Origin: Fluviispira vulneris
GTDB lineage: Bacteria > Bdellovibrionota_B > Oligoflexia > Silvanigrellales > Silvanigrellaceae
Direction of reading: 5' to 3'
Assembly (NCBI RefSeq): GCF_014281055.1
Contig: NZ_JACRSE010000004.1
Span: forward strand, 372,001 to 436,000
Length of the DNA: 64,000 nt
Position 1 is the stretch's first letter, and each line of letters starts with the position of its first letter. The position numbers and the translations under genes were made by a program. Shown here in pieces: positions 1 through 17,748 of this stretch. The notes beneath the pieces are model-generated. The model was not told the DNA's origin, did no database searches, and worked only from the letters and a program-made list of their open reading frames with translations.

Positions 1-270
1 ACCTTTGTACACACGGCAACCAGGCTTAGAAACGCGAGTCATTCCACGGATTGCTGGTAAACCAGCTTCTGTGTACTTCATTGCGATCTTAATTTTGCCT
101 TGACCGTTATCCTTGATGAGACGGTACCCACGAATGAGTCCTTCTGCTTCCAAGATTTTTGTAATTTCAATTTTTATTGTGCTTGCAGGAACAGTTGTAT
201 ACTTAAGTCCTGCATTTGTAGCATTACGGATACGTGTTAACATATCAGCAATTGGATCAGTAACGTACAT
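1..270 (-). CDS. rpsH: 30S ribosomal protein S8 (partial, C-terminus beyond window)
   Basis: S8 is a primary 16S rRNA binding protein of the small subunit. I translated the first 90 codons: the protein opens MYVTDPIADMLTRIRNA, the standard S8 N-terminus, and runs in frame to the window edge. The C-terminal part, including the conserved STS-type motif, lies outside. The ATG at 270 has an AGGTG ribosome site about 6 bases upstream. It follows rpsN by 11 bp as the next gene of the spc-type cluster. Confidence 0.95.
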   Translation of the reverse strand, partial: MYVTDPIADMLTRIRNATNAGLKYTTVPASTIKIEITKILEAEGLIRGYRLIKDNGQGKIKIAMKYTEAGLPAIRGMTRVSKPGCRVYKG

Positions 271-281
271 TTTTATTCACC

Positions 282-467
282 TCACCAACTAGCCTTGACC
301 ATTCCAGGAATTTGACCGGAAAGGGCGTTTTTACGTAAGCAAATACGACATAAACCAAAATCTCTGTAATATGCGCGAGGACGACCGCATTGATTGCAGC
401 GGTTGTGCTGACGCGTAGAAAATTTGGCTTTTTTATTTGCCTTATTAATCATAGCTAAACGAGCCAC
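282..467 (-). CDS. rpsN: 30S ribosomal protein S14, zinc-binding (C+) type
   Basis: This is a 61-residue small-subunit protein. The short length and the two CxxC pairs (Cys24/27 and Cys40/43) identify the zinc-binding S14 form rather than the roughly 100-residue cysteine-free form. It sits in the canonical place between rplE and rpsH and is presumably co-transcribed with them. Because this form needs zinc, many bacteria carry a second zinc-free S14 elsewhere; none is seen in this window. Confidence 0.97.
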   Translation of the reverse strand: MARLAMINKANKKAKFSTRQHNRCNQCGRPRAYYRDFGLCRICLRKNALSGQIPGMVKASW

Positions 468-478
468 AGCTTCCCCTT

Positions 479-1117
479 TTACTTTCTAAACGGCATATCA
501 AGGAGAGTAAGAAGTTCACGCGCTTCTTCATCTGTTTTCGCAGATGTCACAATTGTGATACTCAAACCACGAGTTTTATCTACTTTATCCGCTTCGATTT
601 CTGGAAAGATAATCTGTTCGCGGATGCCAAGAGAATAATTACCACGACCATCAAAACTATTTGACGAAACACCACGGAAGTCACGTACGCGAGGTAGCGC
701 CACCGAAACGAGCTTGTCATAGAATTCAAACATGCGCTCTTTGCGAAGAGTAACAGAAGCGCCAATTGGCATTCCTGCGCGAAGTTTAAATGTCGCAATA
801 GATTTTTTAGCACGAGTAATTACAGACTTTTGGCCAGTAATTAATTCAAGCTCAGCAGCAGCTGCTTCGAGAGCTTTAATATTCTGAGTAGCTTCGCCTT
901 GGCAGGTATTGACAACGATTTTTACGATCTTAGGAAGCTCCATAACATTCTTTTCGGAATGACGCTTTTTAAGTTCTGGTAAAACTTTGTCGTTGAACTT
1001 TGCCATGAATCTTGGTTTTACACCTTTTGAGTGCTCACCGCGAACCACTACTGCGCCGTAATCAGCGCCTTTTTTTCCAGTAGGTTTTTTACCTGCCTGA
1101 TTTTTTTCGCTTGCCAT
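479..1117 (-). CDS. rplE: 50S ribosomal protein L5 with N-terminal extension
   Basis: L5 binds 5S rRNA and contacts the P-site tRNA. The conserved body starts near residue 38 ([15 protein letters not shown]) and carries the usual block [20 protein letters not shown] and a C-terminal segment with [17 protein letters not shown]. At 212 residues it is about 30 longer than typical L5. The extra N-terminus is Lys/Gly-rich and contains the stretch [18 protein letters not shown]. The start at 1117 is 3 bp downstream of the rplN stop, so no gene lies between them, although rplX (L24) is normally there. An internal start at residue 38 would give a normal-length L5 but would leave an otherwise unexplained gap of about 110 bp. 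Confidence 0.95.
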   Translation of the reverse strand: MASEKNQAGKKPTGKKGADYGAVVVRGEHSKGVKPRFMAKFNDKVLPELKKRHSEKNVMELPKIVKIVVNTCQGEATQNIKALEAAAAELELITGQKSVITRAKKSIATFKLRAGMPIGASVTLRKERMFEFYDKLVSVALPRVRDFRGVSSNSFDGRGNYSLGIREQIIFPEIEADKVDKTRGLSITIVTSAKTDEEARELLTLLDMPFRK

Positions 1118-1120
1118 GGA

Positions 1121-1498
1121 TTATAGAACCTCCGGAGCCAAGCTGATAATCTTGCCACAATTACGTTGTCTTAATTCACGAGCGATTGGTCCGAAAATAC
1201 GGGTACCAACTGGCTCCTTTTCATTTTTGACAATTTTTACAAGAACAGCAGCATTTTCATCAAAACGAATTCGAGACCCATCAGCTCTCGAAACTTCTTT
1301 CTTACAACGAACCACAATTGCCTTGTGTACTTCGCCTTTCTTAACACGCCCACCAGGCACAGCATCCCGTACGGAGACTACAATCAAATCACCAACACGT
1401 GCATAACGGCGGAAAGAACCACCCATAACACGAATGACATTGAGAGTACGCGCCCCGCTATTATCGGCTGCTACCAGGATAGATTCTGGCTGAATCAC
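1121..1498 (-). CDS. rplN: 50S ribosomal protein L14
   Basis: L14 lies at the subunit interface of the large subunit. The sequence [21 protein letters not shown] followed by GGRVKKGEV and the C-terminal IISLAPEVL is diagnostic. I prefer a GTG start at 1498, giving 125 residues and the usual MIQ N-terminus, with GGGG six bases upstream. The in-frame ATG at 1510 would add four residues and has only a pyrimidine-rich region before it. The gene is followed almost immediately by rplE, not by rplX. Confidence 0.96.
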   Translation of the reverse strand: MIQPESILVAADNSGARTLNVIRVMGGSFRRYARVGDLIVVSVRDAVPGGRVKKGEVHKAIVVRCKKEVSRADGSRIRFDENAAVLVKIVKNEKEPVGTRIFGPIARELRQRNCGKIISLAPEVL

Positions 1499-1553
1499 GA
1501 TACACCCCATTAAATGAGAAAGAAAATAGAAACTATCTTACAATGTTGCTATC

Positions 1554-1814
1554 TTAGCGACTAACAACAGAAACAATTTTCCAAGATTTACTCTTAGAAA
1601 CACGACTGCATGGCAAAATATCAACATCTTTGCCAACAACTACATCTGCAATTCCGGATGTATCTGCAAAAACAGATGTGTGTAAGTGAAGGCGTTTGCC
1701 GTATGTTCCGTTAGGAACAACACGTGGAACTTCCACTTTTACTGTCTTTGTGTCTTTTGAAACCGCAACAACACGACCTCTGATAGGATTTTTTGTGATT
1801 TTTGCATTTTCCAT
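1554..1814 (-). CDS. rpsQ: 30S ribosomal protein S17
   Basis: This 86-residue OB-fold protein is a primary 16S rRNA binder. The conserved motif RGRVVAVSKDTKTVKVEV near the N-terminus and the C-terminal CSRVSKSKSWKIVSVVSR identify it. It lies between rpmC (13 bp upstream) and rplN (55 bp downstream), the standard S10-cluster position. Confidence 0.96.
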   Translation of the reverse strand: MENAKITKNPIRGRVVAVSKDTKTVKVEVPRVVPNGTYGKRLHLHTSVFADTSGIADVVVGKDVDILPCSRVSKSKSWKIVSVVSR

Positions 1815-1827
1815 GATATTACCCCAA

Positions 1828-2019
1828 TTATTTAGCGGATTGTGCTTTTTTACGAGAAACGATTTTAAGATCTCTTCTCAGCCCTGCAATACCACCCGCA
1901 TTCGAAATGAGAGCAGGATCCATGGAAACTCTAAACTTCACGAGCTCTTTAACAAGCTCTGTGTGCTTAGTGGATGCATCACTTGAATTCAAATCAGCAA
2001 ACTTTTTTTGTTTTTTCAT
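1828..2019 (-). CDS. rpmC: 50S ribosomal protein L29
   Basis: L29 is a small helical-hairpin protein near the peptide exit tunnel. The chosen ATG at 2019 overlaps the rplP stop as ATGA, which suggests translational coupling, and has GGGA seven bases upstream; this gives 63 residues. A TTG four codons upstream is possible but less likely. The C-terminal part [18 protein letters not shown] matches the family's second helix. The call also rests on position between rplP and rpsQ. Confidence 0.93.
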   Translation of the reverse strand: MKKQKKFADLNSSDASTKHTELVKELVKFRVSMDPALISNAGGIAGLRRDLKIVSRKKAQSAK

Positions 2020-2444
2020 TGATTTTCCCAAACCTTATCACTTCTGCTCATCATACGAGTTTTGAATGGAAGCTTAGCCGCAGCCAGCTCGAAAGCCTCT
2101 TGAGCAAGGTTTGCTGGAACGCCCTGAATTTCAAAAATAACTCGACCGGAGCGAATAGGACAAACCCAACGATCCAAACCACCTTTACCAGAACCCATAC
2201 GTGTTTCAGCAGGTTTCTTAGTGATTGGCTTATCTGGAAACACACGAATCCAAACCTTTCCACCACGCTTTATGTGGCGAGTCAAGGCAATTCGACTTGC
2301 TTCGATCTGACGAGCTTCAAGTTTCCCTGGTTCTACAGCCTGAAGAGCAAAATCTCCAAAATCTACGCTATTGCAGCGGTCTGCAATACCTTTGATACGA
2401 CCTTTGTGAGATTTACGAAACTTTACTTTTTTTGGAGCTAACAT
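2016..2444 (-). CDS. rplP: 50S ribosomal protein L16
   Basis: L16 organises the tRNA site region of 23S rRNA. The 142-residue product shows the classic N-terminus [19 protein letters not shown], the central [19 protein letters not shown] and the GSGKGG segment with the expected spacing. The gene follows rpsC by 7 bp and overlaps rpmC by 4 bp. Confidence 0.98.
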   Translation of the reverse strand: MLAPKKVKFRKSHKGRIKGIADRCNSVDFGDFALQAVEPGKLEARQIEASRIALTRHIKRGGKVWIRVFPDKPITKKPAETRMGSGKGGLDRWVCPIRSGRVIFEIQGVPANLAQEAFELAAAKLPFKTRMMSRSDKVWENQ

Positions 2445-2451
2445 ATTCTAA

Positions 2452-3135
2452 TTACTCCTCATTGCGCAAATTCTTGGTATTAACAGCAGAGCTAGCTGAT
2501 TTCCCAAAAACTTCACCCTTAAATAACCAAACCTTAACCCCAATGAGACCATAGGTTGTCAACGCTTCAGAAGTGCCATAGTCGATGTCTGCACGAAGAG
2601 TATGGAGAGGAACACGTCCTTCCATATACCATTCTGTACGAGCCATTTCAGCTCCATTCAGACGACCTGCTACGCGAATCTTGATACCTTTTCCGCCAGC
2701 TTTCATAGCTTGTTGCATAACCTTCTTCATAGCTCTTCTGAAGGAAACGCGTTTTTCAAGCTGTTGAGCAACGTTAAATGCAGCGAGTTGCGCATTTGTA
2801 TCAGGACTTTTTACTTCAAAAACATCAACTTTGATATTCTTGTCGTTCGTTTTAAGAACTGTTCTTACTTCGTCACGAAGAAGCTCAATTCCCTTACCTT
2901 GCTTGCCAATAAGTTTACCAGGTTTAGCTGTGTAAACTTTAACAACTACTTGTTTAGCAGCGCGTTCGATTTCAACACGAGCGACGCCTGCTTCTGAATA
3001 TTTTTTTGAGATGAACTTGCGAACATTCAAGTCTTCATTAAGATTTTTTGCGAATTCGCGCTTACTAAACCAGCGAGAATCCCAAGTCTTGTTGATTCCA
3101 AGTCTCAAACCAATTGGATGTACTTTCTGACCCAC
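2452..3135 (-). CDS. rpsC: 30S ribosomal protein S3
   Basis: S3 forms part of the mRNA entry channel. The 227-residue product begins [14 protein letters not shown] and has a KH-type RNA-binding domain with the [14 protein letters not shown] loop near residues 74-86. The C-terminal domain has [19 protein letters not shown] and [11 protein letters not shown]. Length and domain order are normal. The gene sits between rplV and rplP. Confidence 0.98.
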   Translation of the reverse strand: MGQKVHPIGLRLGINKTWDSRWFSKREFAKNLNEDLNVRKFISKKYSEAGVARVEIERAAKQVVVKVYTAKPGKLIGKQGKGIELLRDEVRTVLKTNDKNIKVDVFEVKSPDTNAQLAAFNVAQQLEKRVSFRRAMKKVMQQAMKAGGKGIKIRVAGRLNGAEMARTEWYMEGRVPLHTLRADIDYGTSEALTTYGLIGVKVWLFKGEVFGKSASSAVNTKNLRNEE

Positions 3136-3149
3136 TGCTGTACCCTCTG

Positions 3150-3473
3150 TTAATTAAGTTTAAGACGAATAGTTAAGTGCGACGTCTTTTTAAGAATTAG
3201 CGTTGCACGTCCTTGAGCACGTGGCATAAACATGCGACGGCGTGGACCTTCATTCACTACAAAATCACTAATTACAGTGTTTACAGCGCTATTTTCAGGA
3301 AGCTGAGCCAACGCAGAGCGGATAAGCTTTACGGCAGCAACAGAACCAGAGCGTCTTTCAACAGAAAGGATTGCTATAGCCTGTGGAACAGTTTTGCCAA
3401 TAATCATTGGCCTTAACAATCTAGCTTTACGTGCAGTACACTTTGCAGCATAGTGTGTTGCTTTTGCGTCCAT
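3150..3473 (-). CDS. rplV: 50S ribosomal protein L22
   Basis: L22 lines the peptide exit tunnel through an extended beta-hairpin. The 107-residue product has the N-terminal [17 protein letters not shown] block and the C-terminal hairpin [21 protein letters not shown], whose conserved residues form the tunnel constriction. It sits between rpsS and rpsC. Confidence 0.97.
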   Translation of the reverse strand: MDAKATHYAAKCTARKARLLRPMIIGKTVPQAIAILSVERRSGSVAAVKLIRSALAQLPENSAVNTVISDFVVNEGPRRRMFMPRAQGRATLILKKTSHLTIRLKLN

Positions 3474-3483
3474 AACTTACCTC

Positions 3484-3759
3484 TTACTTTTTCTTAGCGG
3501 CTTTTTTATCCGCACCATGACCATGGAAAGTACGAGTTGGCGCAAACTCACCAAGCTTGTGTCCTACCATGTTTTCGTTCACATAAACTGGAACGAATTT
3601 CTTTCCATTGTGAACTGCAAAAGTTAATCCAACAAAATCAGGAAGAATTGTTGAACGGCGACTCCAAGTTTTAATAACCTTAGCGGCACCTTTGTTCTTT
3701 TCTGCTGCTTTGAACAGATAGGAGTCAACAAAAGGACCCTTTTTCAACGAACGTGGCAT
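3484..3759 (-). CDS. rpsS: 30S ribosomal protein S19
   Basis: S19 forms a complex with S13 in the head of the small subunit. The 91-residue sequence starts [17 protein letters not shown] and continues with [20 protein letters not shown] and [15 protein letters not shown], all family hallmarks. It has a Lys/Ala-rich C-terminus. It lies between rplB and rplV. Confidence 0.98.
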   Translation of the reverse strand: MPRSLKKGPFVDSYLFKAAEKNKGAAKVIKTWSRRSTILPDFVGLTFAVHNGKKFVPVYVNENMVGHKLGEFAPTRTFHGHGADKKAAKKK

Positions 3760-3786
3760 GCTTTTACCTCTTAACCAATTCGAAAA

Positions 3787-4623
3787 TTATTTCTTACGAC
3801 GGCTTACGATAAACTTATCGCTCGGTTTAACCTTGCGAGTTTTATAACCCTTAGACAATTGACCCCATGGAGAACATGGATGACGACCACCACTTGTACG
3901 GCCTTCACCACCACCCATTGGATGGTCTACAGGGTTCATAGCGACACCACGAACAGTTGGGCGAACACCTTTCCAACGATTACGGCCAGCTTTACCAAGG
4001 GATACATTCATATGATCCGCATTGGAAACGGTACCGATAGTCGCATAGCAATCTTCAGGTATAAGACGAAGTTCCCCAGATGGCATACGGATTTGAGCAT
4101 ATTGCTCAACGCGACCAACTAAAGTTGCAGAAGCGCCCGCACTACGAACAAGCTTTGCACCTGCCCCAGGACGCATTTCAATACTGTGAACAACCGTACC
4201 CGCTGGAATTTTCTTGAGCGGAAGACTGTTGCCAGCTTTGATATCTGCTTCGCCTGAAGCGATAACTTTTGTACCAACCTTAACACCGTCAGTTGCGAGA
4301 GCGTAGCGACGATCTCCATCAACGAACTTAATTAAGGAAATAAATGCAGTACGATTTGGATCGTACTCGACAGAAGTTACTACACCTTCGACGTCTTTAC
4401 GAGATCTTTTCCAATCGATAACACGGTATTTTACCTTATTACCACCGCCATGATGGCGAACAGTAATACGGCCGTTGTTATTACGACCAGCCTTACGAGG
4501 CTTTGCAGCCAAGAGAGGCTTGTAAGGAGTATCAGTCGTAAGAACTTCTCTGTAGTTAATATAACTCTGTGTTCTTGTTGTGGCCGTATATGGCCTTAAT
4601 TGTCTGATTCCCATTTTCCTCAT
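3787..4623 (-). CDS. rplB: 50S ribosomal protein L2
   Basis: L2 is needed for subunit association and sits near the peptidyl-transferase centre. The conserved C-terminal segment [18 protein letters not shown] includes the histidine region important for activity. [19 protein letters not shown] lies in the N-terminal OB domain. At 278 residues it is of normal size. The ATG at 4614 (MGIRQL) is an equally possible start and matches family N-termini better; both have purine-rich sequence very close upstream. Confidence 0.98.
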   Translation of the reverse strand: MRKMGIRQLRPYTATTRTQSYINYREVLTTDTPYKPLLAAKPRKAGRNNNGRITVRHHGGGNKVKYRVIDWKRSRKDVEGVVTSVEYDPNRTAFISLIKFVDGDRRYALATDGVKVGTKVIASGEADIKAGNSLPLKKIPAGTVVHSIEMRPGAGAKLVRSAGASATLVGRVEQYAQIRMPSGELRLIPEDCYATIGTVSNADHMNVSLGKAGRNRWKGVRPTVRGVAMNPVDHPMGGGEGRTSGGRHPCSPWGQLSKGYKTRKVKPSDKFIVSRRKK

Positions 4624-4686
4624 CCTTGCGCGATAATTCGAGGATTTTTCCGCGCACTAAAAAAACACCAACAAAACCGAAGAAGC

Positions 4687-5013
4687 TTATTCTGCAGCAG
4701 CATCAGCTGGAGCGGCTACGACTGGAGCTGGAAGCTCTTGACCATCTTTAAGACGAATGAACGCCTTCTTGATGTTAGGAAGCTTAACTTCAACAGCACC
4801 ACTTTTTTTAGAACGAGCTTTACGAACAACTCTTCCACGTAAAATAGAAGTATTTACATCTACAACGTCAACACCAAAAACATCTTTAACAGCTGCTTTG
4901 ATATCTGCTTTTGTAGCTTTAAGATCAACTTTAAGTGTGTAAACCTTACTTTCTAAAAGACCGTATGATTTTTCGCTTAAAATTGAACCTTTAATAACAT
5001 AATCTGAACGCAT
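4687..5013 (-). CDS. rplW: 50S ribosomal protein L23
   Basis: L23 lies at the tunnel exit and serves as a docking site for trigger factor and SRP. The segment IKGSILSEKSYGLLESKVYTLKV and the DIKAAVKDVFGVDVVDVNT block are typical. The ATG at 5013 has AAAGG eight bases upstream and is preferred to the in-frame ATG two codons earlier. The last 15 or so residues form an Ala/Pro-rich tail not found in most homologues. Confidence 0.95.
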   Translation of the reverse strand: MRSDYVIKGSILSEKSYGLLESKVYTLKVDLKATKADIKAAVKDVFGVDVVDVNTSILRGRVVRKARSKKSGAVEVKLPNIKKAFIRLKDGQELPAPVVAAPADAAAE

Positions 5014-5035
5014 GTTCATTTCCTTTCTTCAAAAT

Positions 5036-5632
5036 TCAGTCTGCAAGTCTTGATTCAAGAACTTTGAACGCTTCTGGACTTGCAACAAGACTGCGCGCTT
5101 GAAGAACAGTGAATGCATTCACTTGCTCTGGGCTCACAAGGTGCACGCCGCGAATGTTGCGAAGAGCACGGATTGTGTTTTCACTTGGATTACTAAGGCA
5201 AACCAAAGTATTCCCTGTGAAATCAGCAACGCTTTTTAATACAGTTGCTGCGTCTTTTGTTTTTCCACTTGCGAAATCAAGTGCGCCAACGAAAACTTTA
5301 CCAGATTTAACACGCTCAGAAATTGCAATTCCAAGAGCCACGCGACTCATTTTTAATGGAATCGCTTGACGATAGTCACGTGCTTTAGGTCCATGAGCTA
5401 CACCACCACCAACATGGAGTGGAGCAACGAAAGAACCGCGACGCGCGCTACCTGTTTTCTTTTGCTTATATGGCTTTTTACCAGTTGACTTAACCATCGC
5501 GCGTGTTTTCACGCCAACAGTACCTTGTCTTTGGTTGGCTCTGTAAGCCTTAACAACTTGCCAGAGAGTGCCTTTATTACGGTCAGCGTAGCTAACCAAA
5601 CTCTCTGGAAGGTTTTCTATTTTAGACAACAT
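5036..5632 (-). CDS. rplD: 50S ribosomal protein L4
   Basis: L4 contributes to the exit-tunnel constriction and in some bacteria autoregulates the S10 operon. Diagnostic segments are YRANQRQGTVGVKTRAMVK, GKKPYKQKKTGSARRG and the glycine-rich GGGVAHGPKARDY. The ATG at 5632 (198 residues) has GGAAGGGA about seven bases upstream and is preferred over an in-frame TTG six codons earlier. The gene lies between rplC and rplW. Confidence 0.97.
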   Translation of the reverse strand: MLSKIENLPESLVSYADRNKGTLWQVVKAYRANQRQGTVGVKTRAMVKSTGKKPYKQKKTGSARRGSFVAPLHVGGGVAHGPKARDYRQAIPLKMSRVALGIAISERVKSGKVFVGALDFASGKTKDAATVLKSVADFTGNTLVCLSNPSENTIRALRNIRGVHLVSPEQVNAFTVLQARSLVASPEAFKVLESRLAD

Positions 5633-5659
5633 TTTGCTATCCCTTCCCAAAACTTAAAT

Positions 5660-6211
5660 TTAAACAAATACCATACCGCCGCGTGCACCAGGAACACCGC
5701 CTACGACAGCCATAATTGACTCTTCATGAGACCAGTAAGCAACCTGAACATTGCGGAGAGTTACTTGTACATTACCGTCTTGGCCTGGCATTTTTTTGCC
5801 TTTCATAACGCGACCAGGTTCAGTACGCATACCGATAGAACCAGGAGATCTATGAAAACGGCTACCATGACTTGCAGGACCGCCTCCAAAACCATGACGA
5901 GTCATAGCGTCTTGAAAACCGCGACCTTTTGAAAAGCCAGTAATTTTTAATTTTTGTCCGACAGTGAGAGAAGGAGCTTTAAGAGGTGAGCCTACTTCAA
6001 ATTCAGCAGGATTTTCTACAACCCATCCACGAACCAGTTTATTCTTGTGACCAGTTTCGTATTCAACAACGACAACGACTTGGCCATTCGCCAATTTCTC
6101 GTGTCTTACAACCTTAGCTGGCTGCATTTTTAATACAGTTACGCCTTGAGCTGCGCCAATCTGCGTAAATGCACTAGTCATGCCAACTTTGCTAAAAGCA
6201 TAACGTACCAT
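5660..6211 (-). CDS. rplC: 50S ribosomal protein L3 (short form)
   Basis: L3 is an early-assembly protein that reaches the peptidyl-transferase centre. The conserved SKGRGFQDAMTRHGFGGGP and SHGSRFHRSPGSIGMRTEPG blocks identify it, and the second holds the residue methylated by PrmB in enterobacteria. At 183 residues it is about 25 shorter than usual. The deletion seems to fall in the region between the N-terminal strands and the central extension. An AGGAG ribosome site lies ten bases before the ATG. Confidence 0.96.
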   Translation of the reverse strand: MVRYAFSKVGMTSAFTQIGAAQGVTVLKMQPAKVVRHEKLANGQVVVVVEYETGHKNKLVRGWVVENPAEFEVGSPLKAPSLTVGQKLKITGFSKGRGFQDAMTRHGFGGGPASHGSRFHRSPGSIGMRTEPGRVMKGKKMPGQDGNVQVTLRNVQVAYWSHEESIMAVVGGVPGARGGMVFV

Positions 6212-6320
6212 ATGACTTTAACTCCTGCTGGATGCGATAAATCACAGCGCCAGCTTGTTGTTAAAACTTTCTAACACAAAGTCAGAAAGTATAATTAAAT
6301 AAATCAATAAAAATCGATAA

Positions 6321-6632
6321 TTAGTAAAGATTGATCTCTACATCAACACCAGCTGCGAGGTCGAGCTTCATAAGGCCATCAACAGTTTGTTGTTTTGGCT
6401 CGAGAAGGTCGATCAAACGACGGTGCGTGCGGATTTCGAACTGCTCACGAGACTTTTTGTCTACGTGAGGAGATCTCAACACTGTATAACGATTAATAAT
6501 TGTTGGCATTGGAACAGGACCAGCTATTTTAGCCCCTGTGCCTTTTGCCTTGTTAATAATTTGAGCTACGCTCTGGTCAACCAGAGATACATCATAGCCC
6601 TTGAGACGAATACGGATTTTTTGGCTTTCCAT
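6321..6632 (-). CDS. rpsJ: 30S ribosomal protein S10
   Basis: S10 binds the 30S head and, as NusE, takes part in transcription antitermination. The 103-residue product starts [20 protein letters not shown] and includes the loop [20 protein letters not shown]. The ATG at 6632 with upstream GGAG is chosen because family length fits; upstream in-frame codons are not S10-like. It is the first gene after rpoC, where rpsL-rpsG-fusA-tuf would normally intervene. Confidence 0.98.
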   Translation of the reverse strand: MESQKIRIRLKGYDVSLVDQSVAQIINKAKGTGAKIAGPVPMPTIINRYTVLRSPHVDKKSREQFEIRTHRRLIDLLEPKQQTVDGLMKLDLAAGVDVEINLY

Positions 6633-6747
6633 TGAATTACACTCCAAACCGTTGGGCGTCGATTCGTAACGTAGAACGACGCCCACTGTCAAGCAAAATT
6701 TATAAAATTTAAGCAATATCTAAACATACCGAACAGGTTAAAATTGC

Positions 6748-10941
<4,194 letters not shown>

Positions 10942-10959
10942 GCTTAAACTCCTTCGACT

Positions 10960-15132
<4,173 letters not shown>

Positions 15133-15253
15133 ATGAAATCCTCTGCATGAGAAAGAAAGGATACAAATATAATAAATTGTGCAAAAAATAGGAAATGCGT
15201 CCTTTTGACATACCATAAGGAAGCAAAGCACACAATATTTGCACAATAGCAAA

Positions 15254-15289
15254 AGTCAAGCTAAAGAACGCATGTTCAATAGCTTGACT
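15254..15289 (-). promoter_or_regulatory. Hairpin between rplL and rpoB (attenuator or processing site)
   Basis: Perfect 10-bp arms (AGTCAAGCTA and TAGCTTGACT) are separated by 16 bases and followed on the minus strand by only four T residues. The location, between rplL and rpoB, is where a partial terminator and RNase III site modulate rpoBC expression in enterobacteria. The short T tract suits partial rather than full termination. The function is inferred from position. Confidence 0.5.
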
Positions 15290-15324
15290 CTAAACAAACT
15301 AAACTCGGTAAAGAGTCTTGTTTA

Positions 15325-15696
15325 TTATTTAACTTCAACAGTTGCGCCAACTGCTGTGAGTTTCTTTTTAATTTCTTCAGATTCAGCTTTAGTAACGCCA
15401 GCTTTAAGAGATTTTGGCGCGCCTTCAACGAGATCTTTAGCTTCTTTAAGACCAAGACCAGTGATAGCACGAACTTCCTTAATAACGTCAAGCTTTTTGT
15501 CGCCAGCTGCTTTAAGAACAACTTCGAATTCAGTTTGTTCAGCTGCTGCTGCTGCTGCAGGAGCTGCTGCCATCATAGCAACAGGAGCTGCTGCAGATAC
15601 GCCAAATTTGTCTTCGAGTTCTTTAACAAGCTCAGCAGCTTGAATAAGAGTGAGGTTTTCGATGTAGGAAATGAATTGTTCTTTAGTAATAGACAT
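15325..15696 (-). CDS. rplL: 50S ribosomal protein L7/L12
   Basis: L7/L12 forms the multicopy stalk that recruits translational GTPases. The 123-residue product has an N-terminal dimerisation helix, an Ala-rich hinge near residues 36-54, and the C-terminal domain with [20 protein letters not shown] and [20 protein letters not shown]. Length and order are normal. It follows rplJ by 84 bp. Confidence 0.98.
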   Translation of the reverse strand: MSITKEQFISYIENLTLIQAAELVKELEDKFGVSAAAPVAMMAAAPAAAAAAEQTEFEVVLKAAGDKKLDVIKEVRAITGLGLKEAKDLVEGAPKSLKAGVTKAESEEIKKKLTAVGATVEVK

Positions 15697-15780
15697 TGTA
15701 AAGCCCTTATAAATTTTCTAGTTTCAAAAGCGAAACTAATAGATTAAACACAAAATTAAAACACAAGTTGACAGCTCGTT

Positions 15781-16299
15781 TTAGCTCGCCTTTTTATCTT
15801 TGATGGCATTGAGAACTTGAACCAAGTTTCTAGGCACACCACTGAGCACGTTGAGAAGTCCACGGTGTGGAGCAACCATTGAGCCGATAATTTGGCCGAT
15901 AAGCACATCGCGAGATGGCAAAGATGCTAAGTTTTGAACAGCAGCAGGAGTCAAAGCGGATTTTTCCATATATCCACCAGTGATCTTGAGCTTTTCAAAT
16001 TTCTTTGCGGACTCAGAAAATGCTTTTGCAGCAGCGGCAACATCACCATAAGCAAAAACGACGCCGGTTTGACCAACGAAGAGATCAGAGATAACATTTT
16101 CATCTCTGCCTTCAACTGCTTTTTGAGCAATTGTATTTTTGACTACGTGAAAGTCAGCGTTGACTGCTTTGAGTTCACGACGCATAGCCGTAAGCTCTTC
16201 AACTGTCATTCCTGAGTAATTAGCTAGGAACACGGCGCCAGATTTGTCGAGAGCTTCGACAACACTGTTACGCCACTGAAGTTTAGCGTTACGATCCAA
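15781..16299 (-). CDS. rplJ: 50S ribosomal protein L10
   Basis: L10 anchors the L7/L12 stalk and is usually the autoregulator of its own leader. The 172-residue product includes VFLANYSGMTVEELTAMRRE and the KNTIAQKAV block. The start appears to be TTG at 16299, preceded by a strong GGGGAGG site eight bases upstream. A leader of about 150 bases precedes it. Confidence 0.95.
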   Translation of the reverse strand: MDRNAKLQWRNSVVEALDKSGAVFLANYSGMTVEELTAMRRELKAVNADFHVVKNTIAQKAVEGRDENVISDLFVGQTGVVFAYGDVAAAAKAFSESAKKFEKLKITGGYMEKSALTPAAVQNLASLPSRDVLIGQIIGSMVAPHRGLLNVLSGVPRNLVQVLNAIKDKKAS

Positions 16300-16304
16300 G
16301 AGAA

Positions 16305-16440
16305 TGCCTCCCCTAAGTTAATCGCATTCCCACAGGCAAAATGGGACCACGAGGTTAATAAACCGCAGGGGCCAAAGTCTATGCGGGATTTACACATCTG
16401 CAAAACGCAGAATAACCAGCAGTCTTAGACCCTTACGAAA
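16305..16440 (-). ncRNA. L10-leader-like autoregulatory RNA
   Basis: The region between rplA and rplJ contains a minus-strand stretch with AAGACTGCTGGT and, about 70 bases further on, TTAACCTCGTGGTC. Known L10 leaders carry similarly spaced conserved elements that fold to mimic the L10 site on 23S rRNA. Position directly before rplJ fits. I recognise this by sequence pattern and location only; a covariance search with the Rfam L10 leader model was not possible here. Confidence 0.5.
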
Positions 16441-16448
16441 CTAAAAAA

Positions 16449-17147
16449 TTATATTTTGAAATCAGCAGTTTCAAGACGAACAGATGGGCTCATTGTTGAG
16501 CTTACATAAGCTGACTTGATGTATGTACCTTTAGCAGCTGCTGGTTTTGCTTTTACAATTGCATCAATAAATGCTTTTGCATTTTCTTCGATTTTAGCGG
16601 CATCAAAAGAAACTTTTCCTACAGGAGCTTGGATAATACCAGCCTTGTTGACTTTGAATTCAACGCGACCTGCTTTAGCTTCTTTAACTGCAGTTTTAAG
16701 ATCTTGAGTTACAGTTCCCACTTTTGGGTTTGGCATAAGACCGCGAGGTGCAAGAATACGACCAAGACGACCTACAAGACCCATCATGTCAGGTGTTGCA
16801 ATGGCAGATTCAAAATCCAACCATCCACCTTGAATTTTTTGTGCAAGCTCTTCGCCGCCAACATAATCAGCGCCAGCTTCTTCTGCTTCACGGATTTTTT
16901 CGCCTTTAGCAAAAACTAAAACACGCACCTTTTTTCCAAGACCGTGAGGAAGAACAACCGCACCACGGACGTTTTGGTCAGCGTGGCGCGGATCGACACC
17001 AAGATTCATAGCAATTTCAACTGTTTCATCGAATTTTGCGTATGAAATATCTTTAAGAAGCGCACTTGCTTCTGTTAAATTATAAGACTTTTCTGCATTT
17101 ACTTTTGCAGAAGCAGCTTTTAATTTTTTACTAATTTTTCTTGCCAT
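16449..17147 (-). CDS. rplA: 50S ribosomal protein L1
   Basis: L1 forms the mobile stalk at the E site and represses its own operon in many bacteria. The 232-residue product has the conserved [38 protein letters not shown] and [15 protein letters not shown] segments. It lies 49 bp downstream of rplK, the standard arrangement. Confidence 0.98.
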   Translation of the reverse strand: MARKISKKLKAASAKVNAEKSYNLTEASALLKDISYAKFDETVEIAMNLGVDPRHADQNVRGAVVLPHGLGKKVRVLVFAKGEKIREAEEAGADYVGGEELAQKIQGGWLDFESAIATPDMMGLVGRLGRILAPRGLMPNPKVGTVTQDLKTAVKEAKAGRVEFKVNKAGIIQAPVGKVSFDAAKIEENAKAFIDAIVKAKPAAAKGTYIKSAYVSSTMSPSVRLETADFKI

Positions 17148-17196
17148 AATATATTCCTTTGAGGTTCATCGGCTTATAAAGCCTCCCTCGAAAAAT

Positions 17197-17622
17197 TTAA
17201 GCTTTAACTTCGATGCCCATAGAACGAGCAGAACCTTTGATAAGGCTCTTTGCTGTTTCGATATCGTAGCAGTTCAAGTCAGGAAGTTTTGTTTTTGCAA
17301 TTTCTTCAACTTGTTTATCTGTTACTGAACCAGCAATTGCTTTACCTGGAGTTTTACTTGCAGATTCAAGCTTAGCCGCTTGTTTCAGAAGAACACTTGC
17401 AGGTGGAGTTTTTGTGATAAATGTAAAGGATTTATCAGAATAAACTGTAATGATTGTTGGAAGAACAACACCTGGTTGCTTTTGCGTACGAGCGTTAAAT
17501 TCTTTAACAAACATTGCGATATTAACACCGCGTTGACCCAAAGCTGGACCAACAGGTGGCGCTGCAGTTGCTTGCGCGCCTTTAATCTGGAGCTTAATAA
17601 GTCCTACGACTTTCTTTGCCAT
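17197..17622 (-). CDS. rplK: 50S ribosomal protein L11
   Basis: L11 forms the GTPase-associated centre with 23S rRNA. The 141-residue product shows [20 protein letters not shown] in the proline-rich N-terminal domain and a C-terminal RNA-binding domain ending [10 protein letters not shown]. The usual upstream neighbours secE and nusG are missing; etfA lies 126 bp upstream instead. Confidence 0.98.
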   Translation of the reverse strand: MAKKVVGLIKLQIKGAQATAAPPVGPALGQRGVNIAMFVKEFNARTQKQPGVVLPTIITVYSDKSFTFITKTPPASVLLKQAAKLESASKTPGKAIAGSVTDKQVEEIAKTKLPDLNCYDIETAKSLIKGSARSMGIEVKA

Positions 17623-17748
17623 GGTTCTTTCCTCATAAAATGGAACAATCAGCCCAAAAAAAGGTGCGATTTGGGCGTGAGTGCAAAGCGATAATACAAA
17701 ACTTTAAGAGTTGCAAGAGAAAAGGATGAGTATAAAGGAGTAGAATTC

